Positions 8,701 through 16,484 of a stretch of DNA of 64,000 nt are shown one piece after another. Each line of letters begins with the position of its first letter. Within the stretch, counting starts at the first letter, position 1. The translations under genes and the position numbers were made by a program. The stretch is from Actinomadura cremea (GTDB lineage: Bacteria; Actinomycetota; Actinomycetes; Streptosporangiales; Streptosporangiaceae). The DNA is taken from assembly GCF_014648495.1 (NCBI RefSeq), contig NZ_BMRF01000001.1, forward strand, positions 558,001 through 622,000, written 5' to 3'. The notes under the pieces are model-generated. The model saw only the letters and a list, made by a program, of their open reading frames with translations, searched no databases and was not told the origin of the DNA.

Positions 8701-8899
8701 GGCCGGGGCGCGCTCCCTCGCGGGCCTGCACGGGCAGGGAGCGCGGCTGCTGCGCGAGGCGGCCGCGCTGCGGGCGTCGTCCGGGGCGCCGCTGCCGCCG
8801 GGCGAGCGGCGGGAGGTCGACCGGATAGCCGGGAGGATCAAGGACGTTCTCGGTGTTTCCCCCTTTGACGGAAACATCCCCGAGAGGACGTCCCGATGA
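5795..8899 (+). CDS. Large AfsR/SARP-type regulator (wHTH - BTAD - NB-ARC - TPR)
   Basis: 1034 residues. Order of domains: OmpR-like winged helix (1-95, MRFGVLGPLAVWTGDGTALR with ETKVRAVLAALLADPGRTVS), bacterial transcriptional activation domain (about 97-245), NTPase with P-loop TGSGGVGKTRLAL and Walker B RALLVLDNCEHV, then a TPR-rich C-terminal half (about 600-1030). This is the architecture of pathway activators and global regulators of antibiotic production in actinomycetes. Its stop overlaps the start of an arylamine N-acetyltransferase gene (ATGA, 8896-8899), so the two are co-translated. No biosynthetic core genes flank it, so its regulon is probably elsewhere. Confidence 0.92.
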   Translation: MRFGVLGPLAVWTGDGTALRVPETKVRAVLAALLADPGRTVSADRLIDALWGDRPPRNPAGTLQARVSQLRKVLDGAEPGARALVATRPSGYALDVGPDAVDAGRFAALLVRARDTTDPLARTRLLGEALALWRGPAFADFADAGFVRDAITDLEERRLAALEEHAETRLELGEHAALAAELAGPVAREPLRERLRAAHLRALHRAGRRGEALTGYHDLRERLAEELGVDPSPELAELYQEILDDRPAGPVRPRPVVRLPVPLDELIGRDAAVDRARDALREHRLVTLTGSGGVGKTRLALETAGRAAADHPDGVWFVELAPLRPRTAADVAEPVARTLGLRDEPADPGAGIVDRLADALRGRRALLVLDNCEHVAEPAAELVERLLAGAPGLRVLATSREPLGVPGERLAIVPPLDLPGGRSDPDDLRRYGAVRLFVARASAAAPGFALDAATAPWVASICRRLDGVPLALELAATRVRALGVRELAAALDDRFGVLAGARRGPERQRTLRATIDWSWGLLDGGERAALRRLAVHAGGCTAEAAAEVSGAGLDVLARLVDRSLVARGADGRYRLLESIAAYGLERLREAGEEDELRLRHVRHLVDLAERAADGLRGPGQARWLGRLDAEAAGLRAALEHAPPDLALRLANALAWYWFLRGRFGEARSAFADVLESAPGGPGRLEAETWLAAMTMASGESTDADDLRRTALERYEDADGFARAKAQWLLSRVHWAYGDMTVAHERVNEALAVFRARADRWHTAAALATRAMLAVGRGDVASMRADAAASLEVFDALGDPWGRLEATDVLAQHAEITGDYAAAARRLRAGLRLAEDLGMWPEASFRLAGLGRIALLSGDLGEAHDLHERALCTATRHAATSAEEFAELGLGLVARARGEPDAAEAHLRAPLAWLRDIGGTAGIAFVHAQLGFIAEERGDADAALALHTEGLAAARETGDPRAIALALEGLAGARSLAGLHGQGARLLREAAALRASSGAPLPPGERREVDRIAGRIKDVLGVSPFDGNIPERTSR

Positions 8900-9750
8900 C
8901 CACGGAAGACCTCGGCCTCGGCTGGCGCGGCGACGCGCTCGACCTGCCCGCCTACCTGGAGCGGATCGGCCTCGGCGCCGGGCTCCCGCCGACGGAGGAG
9001 ACGCTGCGCGCCCTGCACCGCGCGCACGTCACGTCCATCCCGTTCGAGAACCTGGAGATCATGCTGGGCCGGCCCGTCGAGGTCGACCTGGAGTCCGTCC
9101 AGGCCAAGCTGGTCGACCGGCCGCGCGGCGGCTACTGCTTCGAGCACAGCGTCCTGTTCGCGGCGGCGCTGGAGCGGCACGGCTTCGAGGTTTCCGGGCT
9201 GCTCGGGCGCGTGATGATGGGCGCGGAGAAGCTCCGCCCGCCCACGCACGGCATCCTGCACGTCCGCCTCCCCGGCCAGGACCCGGACGAACCGGGCTGG
9301 CTCGGCGACGTGGGGTTCGGCGGCGGCCCGCTGGAGCCGCTGCGCCTCCGCGACGGCGCGCAGGACGAGCAGGACGGCTGGGGCTACCGCCTCCGGCGGG
9401 ACGGCTCCGGCGGCTGGGAGCTGTACCAGCGCGACCCGGGCGGCTGGCTGCGGCGGCACATCTTCCCCGTGAACGAGGCGTTCCGCGTCGACTTCGAGAC
9501 GCTCAACTTCCACGTGTACGCGCACCCGCGCTCGCCGTTCGCGACGCGCCCGTTCGTCCAGCGGTTCCTGCCCGAGTCGCACCGCGTGCTGGACGGGACG
9601 ACCGTCACCGTCACGCGTCCGGACGGGTCCGTCGAGTCCCGCTCGCACGCGCCCGCCGAACTCCCGGACGTCCTGGCCGCGGACTTCGCGATCACGCTGG
9701 AGGGCGACGACCCCGGACGGCTCGTCGCGTGGCTGGAGGAGCGGGCGTGA
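8896..9750 (+). CDS. Arylamine N-acetyltransferase family protein
   Basis: 284 residues. The catalytic triad of the NAT family can be read: Cys81 in RGGYCFE, His118 in PPTHGILHV and Asp138 in WLGDVGFGG; SIPFENLEI near the N terminus is also typical. The family moves acetyl groups from acetyl-CoA to arylamines or hydrazines; relatives in ansamycin clusters (amide synthases) close macrolactams. Which applies here cannot be told. Translation is coupled to the upstream SARP gene through ATGA. The next gene is an Rrf2-type regulator with its own promoter and operator. Confidence 0.9.
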   Translation: MTTEDLGLGWRGDALDLPAYLERIGLGAGLPPTEETLRALHRAHVTSIPFENLEIMLGRPVEVDLESVQAKLVDRPRGGYCFEHSVLFAAALERHGFEVSGLLGRVMMGAEKLRPPTHGILHVRLPGQDPDEPGWLGDVGFGGGPLEPLRLRDGAQDEQDGWGYRLRRDGSGGWELYQRDPGGWLRRHIFPVNEAFRVDFETLNFHVYAHPRSPFATRPFVQRFLPESHRVLDGTTVTVTRPDGSVESRSHAPAELPDVLAADFAITLEGDDPGRLVAWLEERA

Positions 9751-9782
9751 GCGGGGCGGCGCCCGGGGTGGCGCGGCATAAC

Positions 9783-9801
9783 CTGGATATGTAATATCCA
9801 G
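9783..9801. promoter_or_regulatory. Rrf2 operator, copy 1 (perfect 19-bp palindrome)
   Basis: CTGGATAT and ATATCCAG separated by GTA, 3 bp before the Rrf2-family ATG. The same 19-bp frame recurs at 10345-10363 before the AhpD-like gene. Its position over the transcription start implies autorepression. Confidence 0.75.
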
Positions 9802-9804
9802 ATC

Positions 9805-10287
9805 ATGCGGATGAGCGAGGGAGTCGAGTGGGCGGTCCACTGCTGCCTGCTGCTCGACTGGCTCGGCGGCGACGACCCGGTGTCGACCGCGCGGATCGCC
9901 GCCGGCTACGACCTCCCCCGCCCGTACCTGAACAAGCAGCTCCAGGCCCTGGTCAAGGCCGGCATCGTCACCTCGACACCGGGCGCGCGCGGCGGGTTCC
10001 GGCTCGCGCGCCCGCTGGAGCGGATCACGATGATGGACGTCGTCACCGCCATCGAGGGCCCGGAACCGGCGTTCCAGTGCACCGAGATCCGGCGGCGCGG
10101 CGTCGGTGCGGAGGCGCCCGAGTCGCTCTTCCGCGCGCCCTGCGCCGTCAACACCGCCATGCGCAAGGCCGAACTGGCCTGGCGCAAGGCCCTGGCGGCG
10201 CAGACGCTCGCCGACGTGAACACGGCGGCGACGCGCGGCAACCCCGACCTCCCGGACCAGGTCCGCACCTGGTACGCCCGCAACTGA
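9805..10287 (+). CDS. Rrf2-family transcriptional regulator
   Basis: 160 residues. The winged helix of Rrf2 proteins covers residues 1-85 (YDLPRPYLNKQLQALVKAGI, then GARGGFRLARP). Cysteines occur at 13 and 14, near 92 (FQCTE) and near 112 (APCAV); this is not the compact three-Cys cluster of IscR/NsrR, so iron-sulfur binding is uncertain and a thiol switch is equally possible. Starts at 9805 or 9811 are both possible. Two matching palindromes, one before its own gene and one before the downstream CxxC AhpD-like gene, make it a self-contained redox-type switch. Confidence 0.88.
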   Translation: MRMSEGVEWAVHCCLLLDWLGGDDPVSTARIAAGYDLPRPYLNKQLQALVKAGIVTSTPGARGGFRLARPLERITMMDVVTAIEGPEPAFQCTEIRRRGVGAEAPESLFRAPCAVNTAMRKAELAWRKALAAQTLADVNTAATRGNPDLPDQVRTWYARN

Positions 10288-10344
10288 CCCACCGACCGAC
10301 CGACCGCCCCGGGTCGGCCACCGGCGCCGACCTCGACCCGAAAA

Positions 10345-10363
10345 CTGGATATTCCCCATCCAG
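10345..10363. promoter_or_regulatory. Rrf2 operator, copy 2
   Basis: CTGGAT and ATCCAG arms in a 19-bp frame that matches copy 1 at the outer eight positions on the left and six on the right. It ends at the start of the Shine-Dalgarno of the AhpD-like gene. Confidence 0.65.
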
Positions 10364-10374
10364 GAAAGGAAATC

Positions 10375-10833
10375 ATGGAACCGCGCATGAGCAACGTCCC
10401 CGCCATCGCCGCCGAGGGCTTCAAGGCGATGCTGGACCTGGAGGGCTTCCTGTCGCGCAGCCCCGTCCCCGACAGCACCCTCGAACTCGTCCGGCTCCGC
10501 GTCAGCCAGATCAACGGCTGCGGCTTCTGCGTCGACATGCACGCCCGCGACGCCAAGAAGGCGGGCGAGACCGACGAGCGCCTCTGGTCGGTCGCCGCGT
10601 GGCGCGAGTCGCCGTACTTCACCGACGAGGAGCGCGCCGCGCTCGCCCTCGCCGAGGCCGCCACCCGCCTCGCCGACAACCCGGCGGGCGTCCCCGACGA
10701 CGTGTGGGACGAGGCCGCCGACGCCTACGACGAGGAGAGCCTCGCGGCCCTCATCATGGCCATCGCGGCGATCAACGCCTGGAACCGCGTCAACGTCACG
10801 ACCCGCCAGGTCGCCGGAACCCCCATCGGCTGA
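10375..10833 (+). CDS. AhpD-like carboxymuconolactone decarboxylase family protein
   Basis: 152 residues, ATG at 10375 after AGGAAAGGA. It has the AhpD active-site pattern NGCGFCVDMHARDA with Cys49, Cys52 and His56, the residues that give alkylhydroperoxidase or thiol-oxidoreductase activity in this family. The rest is the usual six-helix bundle, ending in TPIG. With the Rrf2 regulator immediately upstream and a shared operator, a peroxide or disulfide stress response is the most economical reading. The natural reductant and substrate are not shown by the sequence. Confidence 0.9.
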   Translation: MEPRMSNVPAIAAEGFKAMLDLEGFLSRSPVPDSTLELVRLRVSQINGCGFCVDMHARDAKKAGETDERLWSVAAWRESPYFTDEERAALALAEAATRLADNPAGVPDDVWDEAADAYDEESLAALIMAIAAINAWNRVNVTTRQVAGTPIG

Positions 10834-10901
10834 CCGGTCACCTGACGGATGCCCCGCCGCGGTCGTCCTCCCTAGCGTCGTCGGTACCGGAAGGAGAACC
10901 G

Positions 10902-12146
10902 ATGACCAGCGAGAAGACCGTGACCGACTGGATCGCCGCCACCGCGCGGCCCGTCCGCGCCGACACCGCGGACGGGCCGCTCACCGACCTCGAACCGCTC
11001 CGCGGCGCGGCCCGCGGCACCGCCGTCACCGCCCTGGCGACCGCCACGCGCGGGGCGCACGAACTGTTCGTCCTGCAACACCGGATGCTGCGGTTCCTGG
11101 TCGAGGAGCTGGGGTACCGCACCCTCGCCCTGGAAGAGGACTGGACCACCGGCCTGCGGCTCGACGCCTACGCCCGCACCGGCCGCGACGACCCCGCCGC
11201 GGCGCTCCGCGGCGCGTGGCTGCCCTGGCAGACGGCCGAAGTACTGGACGCGCTGCGGTGGATCCGCGCGTTCAACGAGCGGCACCAAGGCGATCCCGTC
11301 CGGATCGTCGGGCTCGACTTCGGCGCGACCCGCGCCACCGGCTACGACACGGTCGTCGAGCACGTCCGGCGCGCGGCCCCCGACCGGGCCGCCGAACTCG
11401 CCGAACTCCTCGCCCCGCTGCGCCCGGCCGTCCCGATCGACGAGCACGTCGCGCGCTACCGGGCACTCCCGGACAAGCCGCCGCTGATCGAGCGGGCCGA
11501 ACACGCGCTCGCGCTCGTCCGGTCGCTGCCGGTCGACCCGCTCGCCGTCCGGCACGCGCAGGCGATCGCCGACTTCCACCACCTGCACGCCCTGCCCGTC
11601 CTCGACATCGAGCGCGTCGAGGCCCGGTTCGCGGAGAACATCCTCTGGTGGCACGAGCACACCGGCACCGGCGTCGTCTACTGGGGCGGCACCGCGCACG
11701 CGTCCGCGGGCGAGACGGTAATGAACGGCGAACTGGCGCGGGGGAGGGCGAGCCGCGAGGCCGACCCCGGCCCGAGCCCGGCCCGGACGAACGCGGGCGG
11801 CCTCCTGCGGCGCCGGCTCGGCGCCCGCTTCCTCCCGATCGGGCTGACCTTCGACCACGGCGCCGTGCACGGCGGCGTGCGCGTCCCCTCGCCCGCCGCC
11901 TCGTTCGGCGACGCGGTCCTCGGCACGGCCGGTCCGCCGCACTACCTCCTCGACCTGCGCGAGGCGCGGACCGGGACGGACGCGGTCGGCGCGTGGCTGG
12001 GCACGCCCGCACCCGTCCGGGTGATCGGCCCCGGCTACCGGCCCGAGGACGACGCCGGCCACCACGTGGGGGGCGCCTCGCCCGGCACGCTGTTCGACGT
12101 CATCGTCCACTCCCAGGAGGTCACGCCCGCGCGCCCCTTGGACTAG
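10902..12146 (+). CDS. Erythromycin-esterase family protein (first of two)
   Basis: 414 residues, ATG at 10902 with AAGGAG at 10891-10896. Signature segments of the EreA/EreB superfamily: LALEEDW (acidic active-site pair), IRAFNERHQGDP, IVGLDFGAT, and the His loop VVYWGGTAHASAG. Known members open macrolide lactones, but many actinobacterial homologues are uncharacterised, so substrate is not assigned. In the usual GE/H motif the first His region (GExxH) is not obvious at the N terminus here, which may mean altered chemistry. Its TAG directly abuts the stop of the convergent LAL regulator with no space for a terminator. Confidence 0.8.
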   Translation: MTSEKTVTDWIAATARPVRADTADGPLTDLEPLRGAARGTAVTALATATRGAHELFVLQHRMLRFLVEELGYRTLALEEDWTTGLRLDAYARTGRDDPAAALRGAWLPWQTAEVLDALRWIRAFNERHQGDPVRIVGLDFGATRATGYDTVVEHVRRAAPDRAAELAELLAPLRPAVPIDEHVARYRALPDKPPLIERAEHALALVRSLPVDPLAVRHAQAIADFHHLHALPVLDIERVEARFAENILWWHEHTGTGVVYWGGTAHASAGETVMNGELARGRASREADPGPSPARTNAGGLLRRRLGARFLPIGLTFDHGAVHGGVRVPSPAASFGDAVLGTAGPPHYLLDLREARTGTDAVGAWLGTPAPVRVIGPGYRPEDDAGHHVGGASPGTLFDVIVHSQEVTPARPLD

Positions 12147-14819
12147 CTAGAGATCCAGCCGGGCCAGTTCGCCGCGCGACGCCACCCCGAGCTTGGGATA
12201 CGCCTTGTACAGGTGGTAGCCGACGGTCCTGGGACTGAGGAACAGCTGCGCGCCTATCTCCCGGTTGCTCAGCCCCGTCGCCGCCATCCGGACGACCTGC
12301 AGTTCCTGCGGCGTGAGCCGCGCCGCCAGGTCGTCCGGCGCGGCCCCGTCGCCGAGGCTCTCCCCCGCCGCCCGCAGCTCGCCCCGCGCCCGCTCCGCCC
12401 AGGGCGCGGCGCCGAGCCGCTCGAACCCCTCCAGCGCCGCGTGCAGGACCGCCCGCGCGTCGTTCCGCCGCCGAGCCCGGCGCAGCCACTCCCCGTACAG
12501 CAGCTCGGTGCGCGCGCGCTCGAACGGCATCCCGCCCTCGCGATGCAGTTCCAGCGCGCGCGTGTACGCCGCGTCCGCCGCGTCGCCGTCCGCGAGGAGG
12601 GCCTCGCAGCGCAGCGCGATCGCCTCCGTCCACGGCCGTCCCGCCTGCGCGGCCCACCCCCGGTACCAGGCCGCCGCGTCCCGCCCGTCGTCCGGACGCC
12701 CGGAGCGCACGGCCGCCTCGACCAGGTCGGGCAGCGCGGCGGCGGCGCCCTGCCGCTGCGGCCCCGCGATCACCTCCACCAGCCGCTGCCGGGCGGACTC
12801 GTGCCGTCCGAGCCCCAGGTCGAGCAGCGCGCGCGCCGCCGCCGCGTGCACGCTGCTCGGCGGCACGCCCCGCGCCATCGCCTCCTCAGACAGCTCCGCG
12901 CAGCGCTCCTCGTCGCCCTCGATCGCGGCGAGCTGCGCCAGCACCGTGTCCAGGTAGACGCGGATGCGGTGCTGCCCGGTGTCGACCGCGATCCGCAGCC
13001 CCTCCGTCGCGCCCGTCAGCGCGTCCCGGTGCCGCCCCAGCATCAGGTCCGTCCGCGCCCTGATCATCAGGACGGGCGGCAGCAGCCCGATCGCGCCCTG
13101 CTCGCGGAACCGCGCCTCCAGCTCCGCCGACCGCTCCGCCGCGCCCGCCACGTCACCCTGCATCAGGCGCCACAGCACCGCCCGCACCCGGTCGCGCGGC
13201 CCGAGGCAGTTCGCCATCACGTCGATCAGCTCGCGCAGCGCCGCCATCCCGTCCGCGCTCGACGCCTCCGCCAGCGGGTTGTGCCCCGCGAACACCCTGG
13301 CCAGGGCCCGCAGGTGCGGGACGCCCGGCAGGTCCAGCGCCGCGCCGCGCGCCGCGATCTCCTCCATCGCCGCGAAGTCGCCGGCGTTCGCGGCCGCCGA
13401 CGCCGCCTGGAAGAACAGGTAGCCGGACGTCTGCGGGTCCACCTCCGCGACCGACGCGGCCGTGTCCGCGTACAGCCGGGACGCCTCCCGCGTCCGGTCC
13501 TGCTCGTCGGCGAGCGCCGCCCGGATCAGCGTCAGCTCCGCCCGCGCCAGCGGATCCGGCAGGTCCCGCTCGGCGCGTCCCGCCAGCTCGACCGCCCGCT
13601 CCCCCAGCCCCGCGTCCGCCGCCGCCCGCGCCGCCACCGCCAGCCGCCGCCCGCGCTCCGCCCGATCGGTGCTCAGCCCCGCCGCGGACTCGTACATCGC
13701 CGCGACCGACGCGTTCCCGCCCGCGGTCCGCTCCGTCTCCGCCGTCGCCTCCAGGACCGCCGCGACCGCCTCGTCCGGTCCGGTCACCGAACGCGCCAGG
13801 TGGAACGCCCGATGGCACGCGTCGCCGCGCCGCCCGTACGCCTCAGCGAGCGCCCGGTGCGCCTCCAGCCGCCGCGGCAGCGGCTCGTCCCCGTACGCCG
13901 CCGTCCGGACCAGCGGGTGCCGCACCTCGATGCGTCCCTCCGCCGTCCCGCGCAGCAGCCCCGCGCGCTCCGCCGGCTCCAGGTCCGCGATGGACGCGCC
14001 CAGCCGCGCCGCCGCGTCCGTCACGACCCCGGCGTCCCCGAGATCGTCGGACGCCACCAGCAGCACGAACACCCGCGACGGCTCCGGCAGCCCCGCGATC
14101 TGCGCGGCGAACGACCGCCGGATCCGCTCGTACGCCGACGAACCGACCTCCGTCCCCGGCAGCTCCAGCAGCGCGAGCGGATTGCCCATCGCCGCGACCA
14201 GCACCTCGTGGTGCACGTGCCTCGGCAGCTCCGCGGCCCGTCCGGCCAGCAGCCGCTCGGCCGCCTCCGCGGCGAGCCCGCCCAGCCGCAGCTCCGGCAG
14301 CCCCGGCGCCCGGAAGTCCCCCGGCTCCCGCGCCGCCAGCAGCACCGCGATCGGCTCGGCCCGCAGCCGCCGCGCCGCGAACAGCAGCGCCTCCGCCGAC
14401 GGCGCGTCCAGCCACTGCACGTCGTCGACCAGCACCACCAGCGGCCGCTCCTCCGCCAGATCGGCCAGCAGCGTCAGCACCGCGAGCCCCACCAGGAACC
14501 GGTCGCCGTCCCCCCGGTCGCCGCCCATCCCGAGGGCCGCCCGCAGCGCCCCCGCCTGCGCGTCCGGCAGCCCCGCGACCCCGTCCAGATGCCGCCCGAG
14601 CAGCATGTGCAGGCCCGCGTACGGCATCCCGCTCTCGTACTCGACGCCCGTCGCGCGCACCACGCGCATGCCGTCCGCCGCGTCCGCCGCGTACTCCAGC
14701 AGCGCCGACTTCCCGATGCCCGCCTCGCCCCGGAGGACGAGCAGCCCGCTGCGTCCGTCCCGAGCCCCCTCGAGCAACCGGTCGATCGCCGCCGTCTCCT
14801 CGTCCCGCCCGTAAAGCAC
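12147..14819 (-). CDS. LAL-type LuxR-family regulator (large ATP-binding)
   Basis: 890 residues. N-terminal AAA-type NTPase with P-loop GEAGIGKSALLEYAAD near residue 33 and Walker B PLVVLVDDVQWLD near 130; a long TPR-like helical middle; and a C-terminal LuxR helix-turn-helix (LTPQELQVVRMAATGLSNRE, then LFLSPRTVGYHLYKAYPKLG). LAL proteins activate polyketide, sugar or cholesterol pathways in actinomycetes. It is convergent with the esterase-like gene and divergent from a small acidic protein gene, so no operon partner points to its regulon. Confidence 0.92.
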   Translation of the reverse strand: MLYGRDEETAAIDRLLEGARDGRSGLLVLRGEAGIGKSALLEYAADAADGMRVVRATGVEYESGMPYAGLHMLLGRHLDGVAGLPDAQAGALRAALGMGGDRGDGDRFLVGLAVLTLLADLAEERPLVVLVDDVQWLDAPSAEALLFAARRLRAEPIAVLLAAREPGDFRAPGLPELRLGGLAAEAAERLLAGRAAELPRHVHHEVLVAAMGNPLALLELPGTEVGSSAYERIRRSFAAQIAGLPEPSRVFVLLVASDDLGDAGVVTDAAARLGASIADLEPAERAGLLRGTAEGRIEVRHPLVRTAAYGDEPLPRRLEAHRALAEAYGRRGDACHRAFHLARSVTGPDEAVAAVLEATAETERTAGGNASVAAMYESAAGLSTDRAERGRRLAVAARAAADAGLGERAVELAGRAERDLPDPLARAELTLIRAALADEQDRTREASRLYADTAASVAEVDPQTSGYLFFQAASAAANAGDFAAMEEIAARGAALDLPGVPHLRALARVFAGHNPLAEASSADGMAALRELIDVMANCLGPRDRVRAVLWRLMQGDVAGAAERSAELEARFREQGAIGLLPPVLMIRARTDLMLGRHRDALTGATEGLRIAVDTGQHRIRVYLDTVLAQLAAIEGDEERCAELSEEAMARGVPPSSVHAAAARALLDLGLGRHESARQRLVEVIAGPQRQGAAAALPDLVEAAVRSGRPDDGRDAAAWYRGWAAQAGRPWTEAIALRCEALLADGDAADAAYTRALELHREGGMPFERARTELLYGEWLRRARRRNDARAVLHAALEGFERLGAAPWAERARGELRAAGESLGDGAAPDDLAARLTPQELQVVRMAATGLSNREIGAQLFLSPRTVGYHLYKAYPKLGVASRGELARLDL

Positions 14820-14871
14820 GATCGCCAGGCTACTCTGGAGTCAAAGGCCGCCCTCCGGGTAACCGTGCAGA

Positions 14872-15048
14872 ATGAACCAGGACAAGCGCGACGAAGACAA
14901 GCCTCTCGCGGACCGGCGCGACGATCCCGGAGAGCCCGAGCCCGACTTCGCCGAGGAGCACACGCCCGGCCCCACCGACCCGCCCAACGCCGAGGCCGAG
15001 ACCCCCGGCGGCGAGGACGACGGCTACACCCCGCAGACCCGAACCTAG
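14872..15048 (+). CDS. Small acidic, disordered 58-residue protein
   Basis: ATG at 14872, TAG at 15046-15048. The product (MNQDKRDEDKPLADRRDDPG at the start, ending GYTPQTRT) is dominated by Asp, Glu, Pro and Gly, lacks hydrophobic stretches, and looks intrinsically disordered. About 53 of 58 third codon positions are G or C, which is the main coding evidence; the Shine-Dalgarno is weak. Proteins of this kind are common and unnamed in actinomycetes. It is divergent from the LAL regulator and lies 81 bp before a hydrolase gene on the same strand. Confidence 0.6.
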   Translation: MNQDKRDEDKPLADRRDDPGEPEPDFAEEHTPGPTDPPNAEAETPGGEDDGYTPQTRT

Positions 15049-15129
15049 CGCCCGTCCGGGCCGTTAGGCTGACCGGGAGAGCGGCCGCTCCCCCGTTCTG
15101 GCCGCCAGTCGCCTCGGAGGTTGCGGCCC

Positions 15130-15966
15130 ATGGTCAGCGAGCACGCCCGGACGCGCGACGGGCGCGAGCTCCATCTCGAACGGCACGGCGAGGGCGGCCC
15201 CGTCATCGTGTTCGAGTCCGGCGCGGGCGCCTCCCGGAACATGTGGGGCAAGGTCGTCCCCGCGCTCGCCGGACGGGCCACCGCCGTCGTCTACGACCGC
15301 AGCGGCCTCGGCCGCAGCCCGGCCGACCCCGAGCCCCGCACCCTGTCCCGCCTGGTCTCCGACCTGCAGGACGTCCTCGACCACCTCGGCGACGGCCCGT
15401 TCATCCTCGTCGGCCACGACTGGGGCGGCCCGATCGTCCGGCGCGTCGCGGCCGAGACGCCCGGCCGCGTCACCGGGATCCTCCTCGTCGACCAGGACGA
15501 CGAGGCCAGCGACCACTACTTCATGCCGGGCACCAGGCGACGGCTGTGGCTCAGCTCGGTCACCGACCCGACGGCGGCCCGGCTCGGACTCTTCCGGCTC
15601 AGCGTCAACCGCCTCGCCGCCAAGCTGCCGGAGGCCGCCGCGACCGCCTTCCGCGAGGAGGACGGCACCGTCGAGGCCACCCGCGTGCACCTGGCGGAGA
15701 TGGAGCACTTCCTCGACGACCTGCGGCGCCTGCGGGACGACCCGCCGAAGCTGCCGGACGTGCCGGTCACGCTCATCTCCGGCCGCCGCTCCGGCGGAGT
15801 CGGCGGCGGGGGCCGCGCCTCCCTCAACACCGCGCACCGGGCCCGCGCCGAGACCCTGCCGCAGGGCCGCCACATCGTCGCCGAGAAGTCCGGCTACCTG
15901 GTCCCGTTCACCGAGCCCGGCCTGCTCGTCCGCGAGATCCTCCGGATCATGGACGTCACGCGCTAG
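15130..15966 (+). CDS. Alpha/beta hydrolase with an Asp nucleophile elbow
   Basis: 278 residues, ATG at 15130, GGAGG at 15116-15120. The elbow reads VGHDWGGPIV with Asp97, as in epoxide hydrolases and haloalkane dehalogenases rather than the Ser of lipases. VFESGAGASRNMW fits the oxyanion region and the His of QGRHIVAEKSG the catalytic His. The sequence LISGRRSGGVGGGGRASLN near 220 is an unusually Gly-rich loop where the acid residue is normally found, so the acid may be displaced. It precedes the SRPBCC-ArsR-VOC operon but is separated from it by a large palindrome and is probably an independent unit. Confidence 0.8.
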   Translation: MVSEHARTRDGRELHLERHGEGGPVIVFESGAGASRNMWGKVVPALAGRATAVVYDRSGLGRSPADPEPRTLSRLVSDLQDVLDHLGDGPFILVGHDWGGPIVRRVAAETPGRVTGILLVDQDDEASDHYFMPGTRRRLWLSSVTDPTAARLGLFRLSVNRLAAKLPEAAATAFREEDGTVEATRVHLAEMEHFLDDLRRLRDDPPKLPDVPVTLISGRRSGGVGGGGRASLNTAHRARAETLPQGRHIVAEKSGYLVPFTEPGLLVREILRIMDVTR

Positions 15967-15994
15967 CGCCGCGGCCGGGCTTGCGGACGCCTAT

Positions 15995-16038
15995 CGCAAC
16001 CGTTAAGTTGCCATCTTGATGGCAACTCCAAGGTTGCG
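15995..16038. promoter_or_regulatory. 44-bp palindrome: probable ArsR-type operator with two sites
   Basis: Around centre 16016.5, AGTTGCCATC/GATGGCAACT pair perfectly and CGCAACC/GGTTGCG pair at the outer edge of the same dyad. It can also be read as two tandem GCAAC-N6-GTTGC sites at 15996-16011 and 16022-16037. It ends 11 bp before the GTG of the SRPBCC gene. Confidence 0.7.
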
Positions 16039-16049
16039 AAGGAGGGGGC

Positions 16050-16484
16050 GTGGTCTCGGACAGGATCGAACGCGAGAGGACGCTGCGGCACCCTGTCGAG
16101 CGGGTGTGGGCCGCGCTGACCACCGCCGAGGGTTTGTCGCAGTGGTTCGGCTCGGTGGCCGAGATCGACCTTCGGCCCGGCGGGCGGGCGTACTTCCGCT
16201 GGGAGGACCTCGACCAAGAATCCGTCGCCACGATCACGATCGTGGAACCACCGCACCGTTTGGCGTTCACATGGCCGATCGAGGGCTGTCCGGAGGACGA
16301 CGCACCCCGGACGCTGGTGACCTTCACCTTGGAGCCCGTAGCGGACGGGACGCGGCTGCGTCTGGTGGAGAGCGGGTTCTCCCGAGCCGCCGACCACGTC
16401 GCCCGGTCCGCCCACCGGGCCAACAGCCACGGATGGTCCGCAGAGCTCGGCGACCTGGAGTCCTACCTCGATGCGGCCGCCTGA
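16050..16484 (+). CDS. SRPBCC/AHSA1-family protein (START-like)
   Basis: 144 residues from GTG at 16050, preceded by GGAGGGGG. The AHSA1/SRPBCC pattern is clear: RTLRHPVERVWAALTTAEGL, QWFG, DLRPGGRAYFRWED and a terminal helix GWSAELGDLESYLDAA. Such proteins form a hydrophobic helix-grip cavity. It overlaps the ArsR-type gene by 14 nt. SRPBCC plus ArsR in one transcript is a widespread actinobacterial pair in which the SRPBCC protein is probably a ligand carrier or detoxifying partner. Confidence 0.9.
   Translation: MVSDRIERERTLRHPVERVWAALTTAEGLSQWFGSVAEIDLRPGGRAYFRWEDLDQESVATITIVEPPHRLAFTWPIEGCPEDDAPRTLVTFTLEPVADGTRLRLVESGFSRAADHVARSAHRANSHGWSAELGDLESYLDAAA

Noticed and set aside
5702-8731. 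Very long minus-strand reading frame opposite the SARP gene
   Set aside because: Its Arg/Pro/Gln-rich composition is that of an antisense shadow in GC-rich DNA; the plus strand has clear domains.
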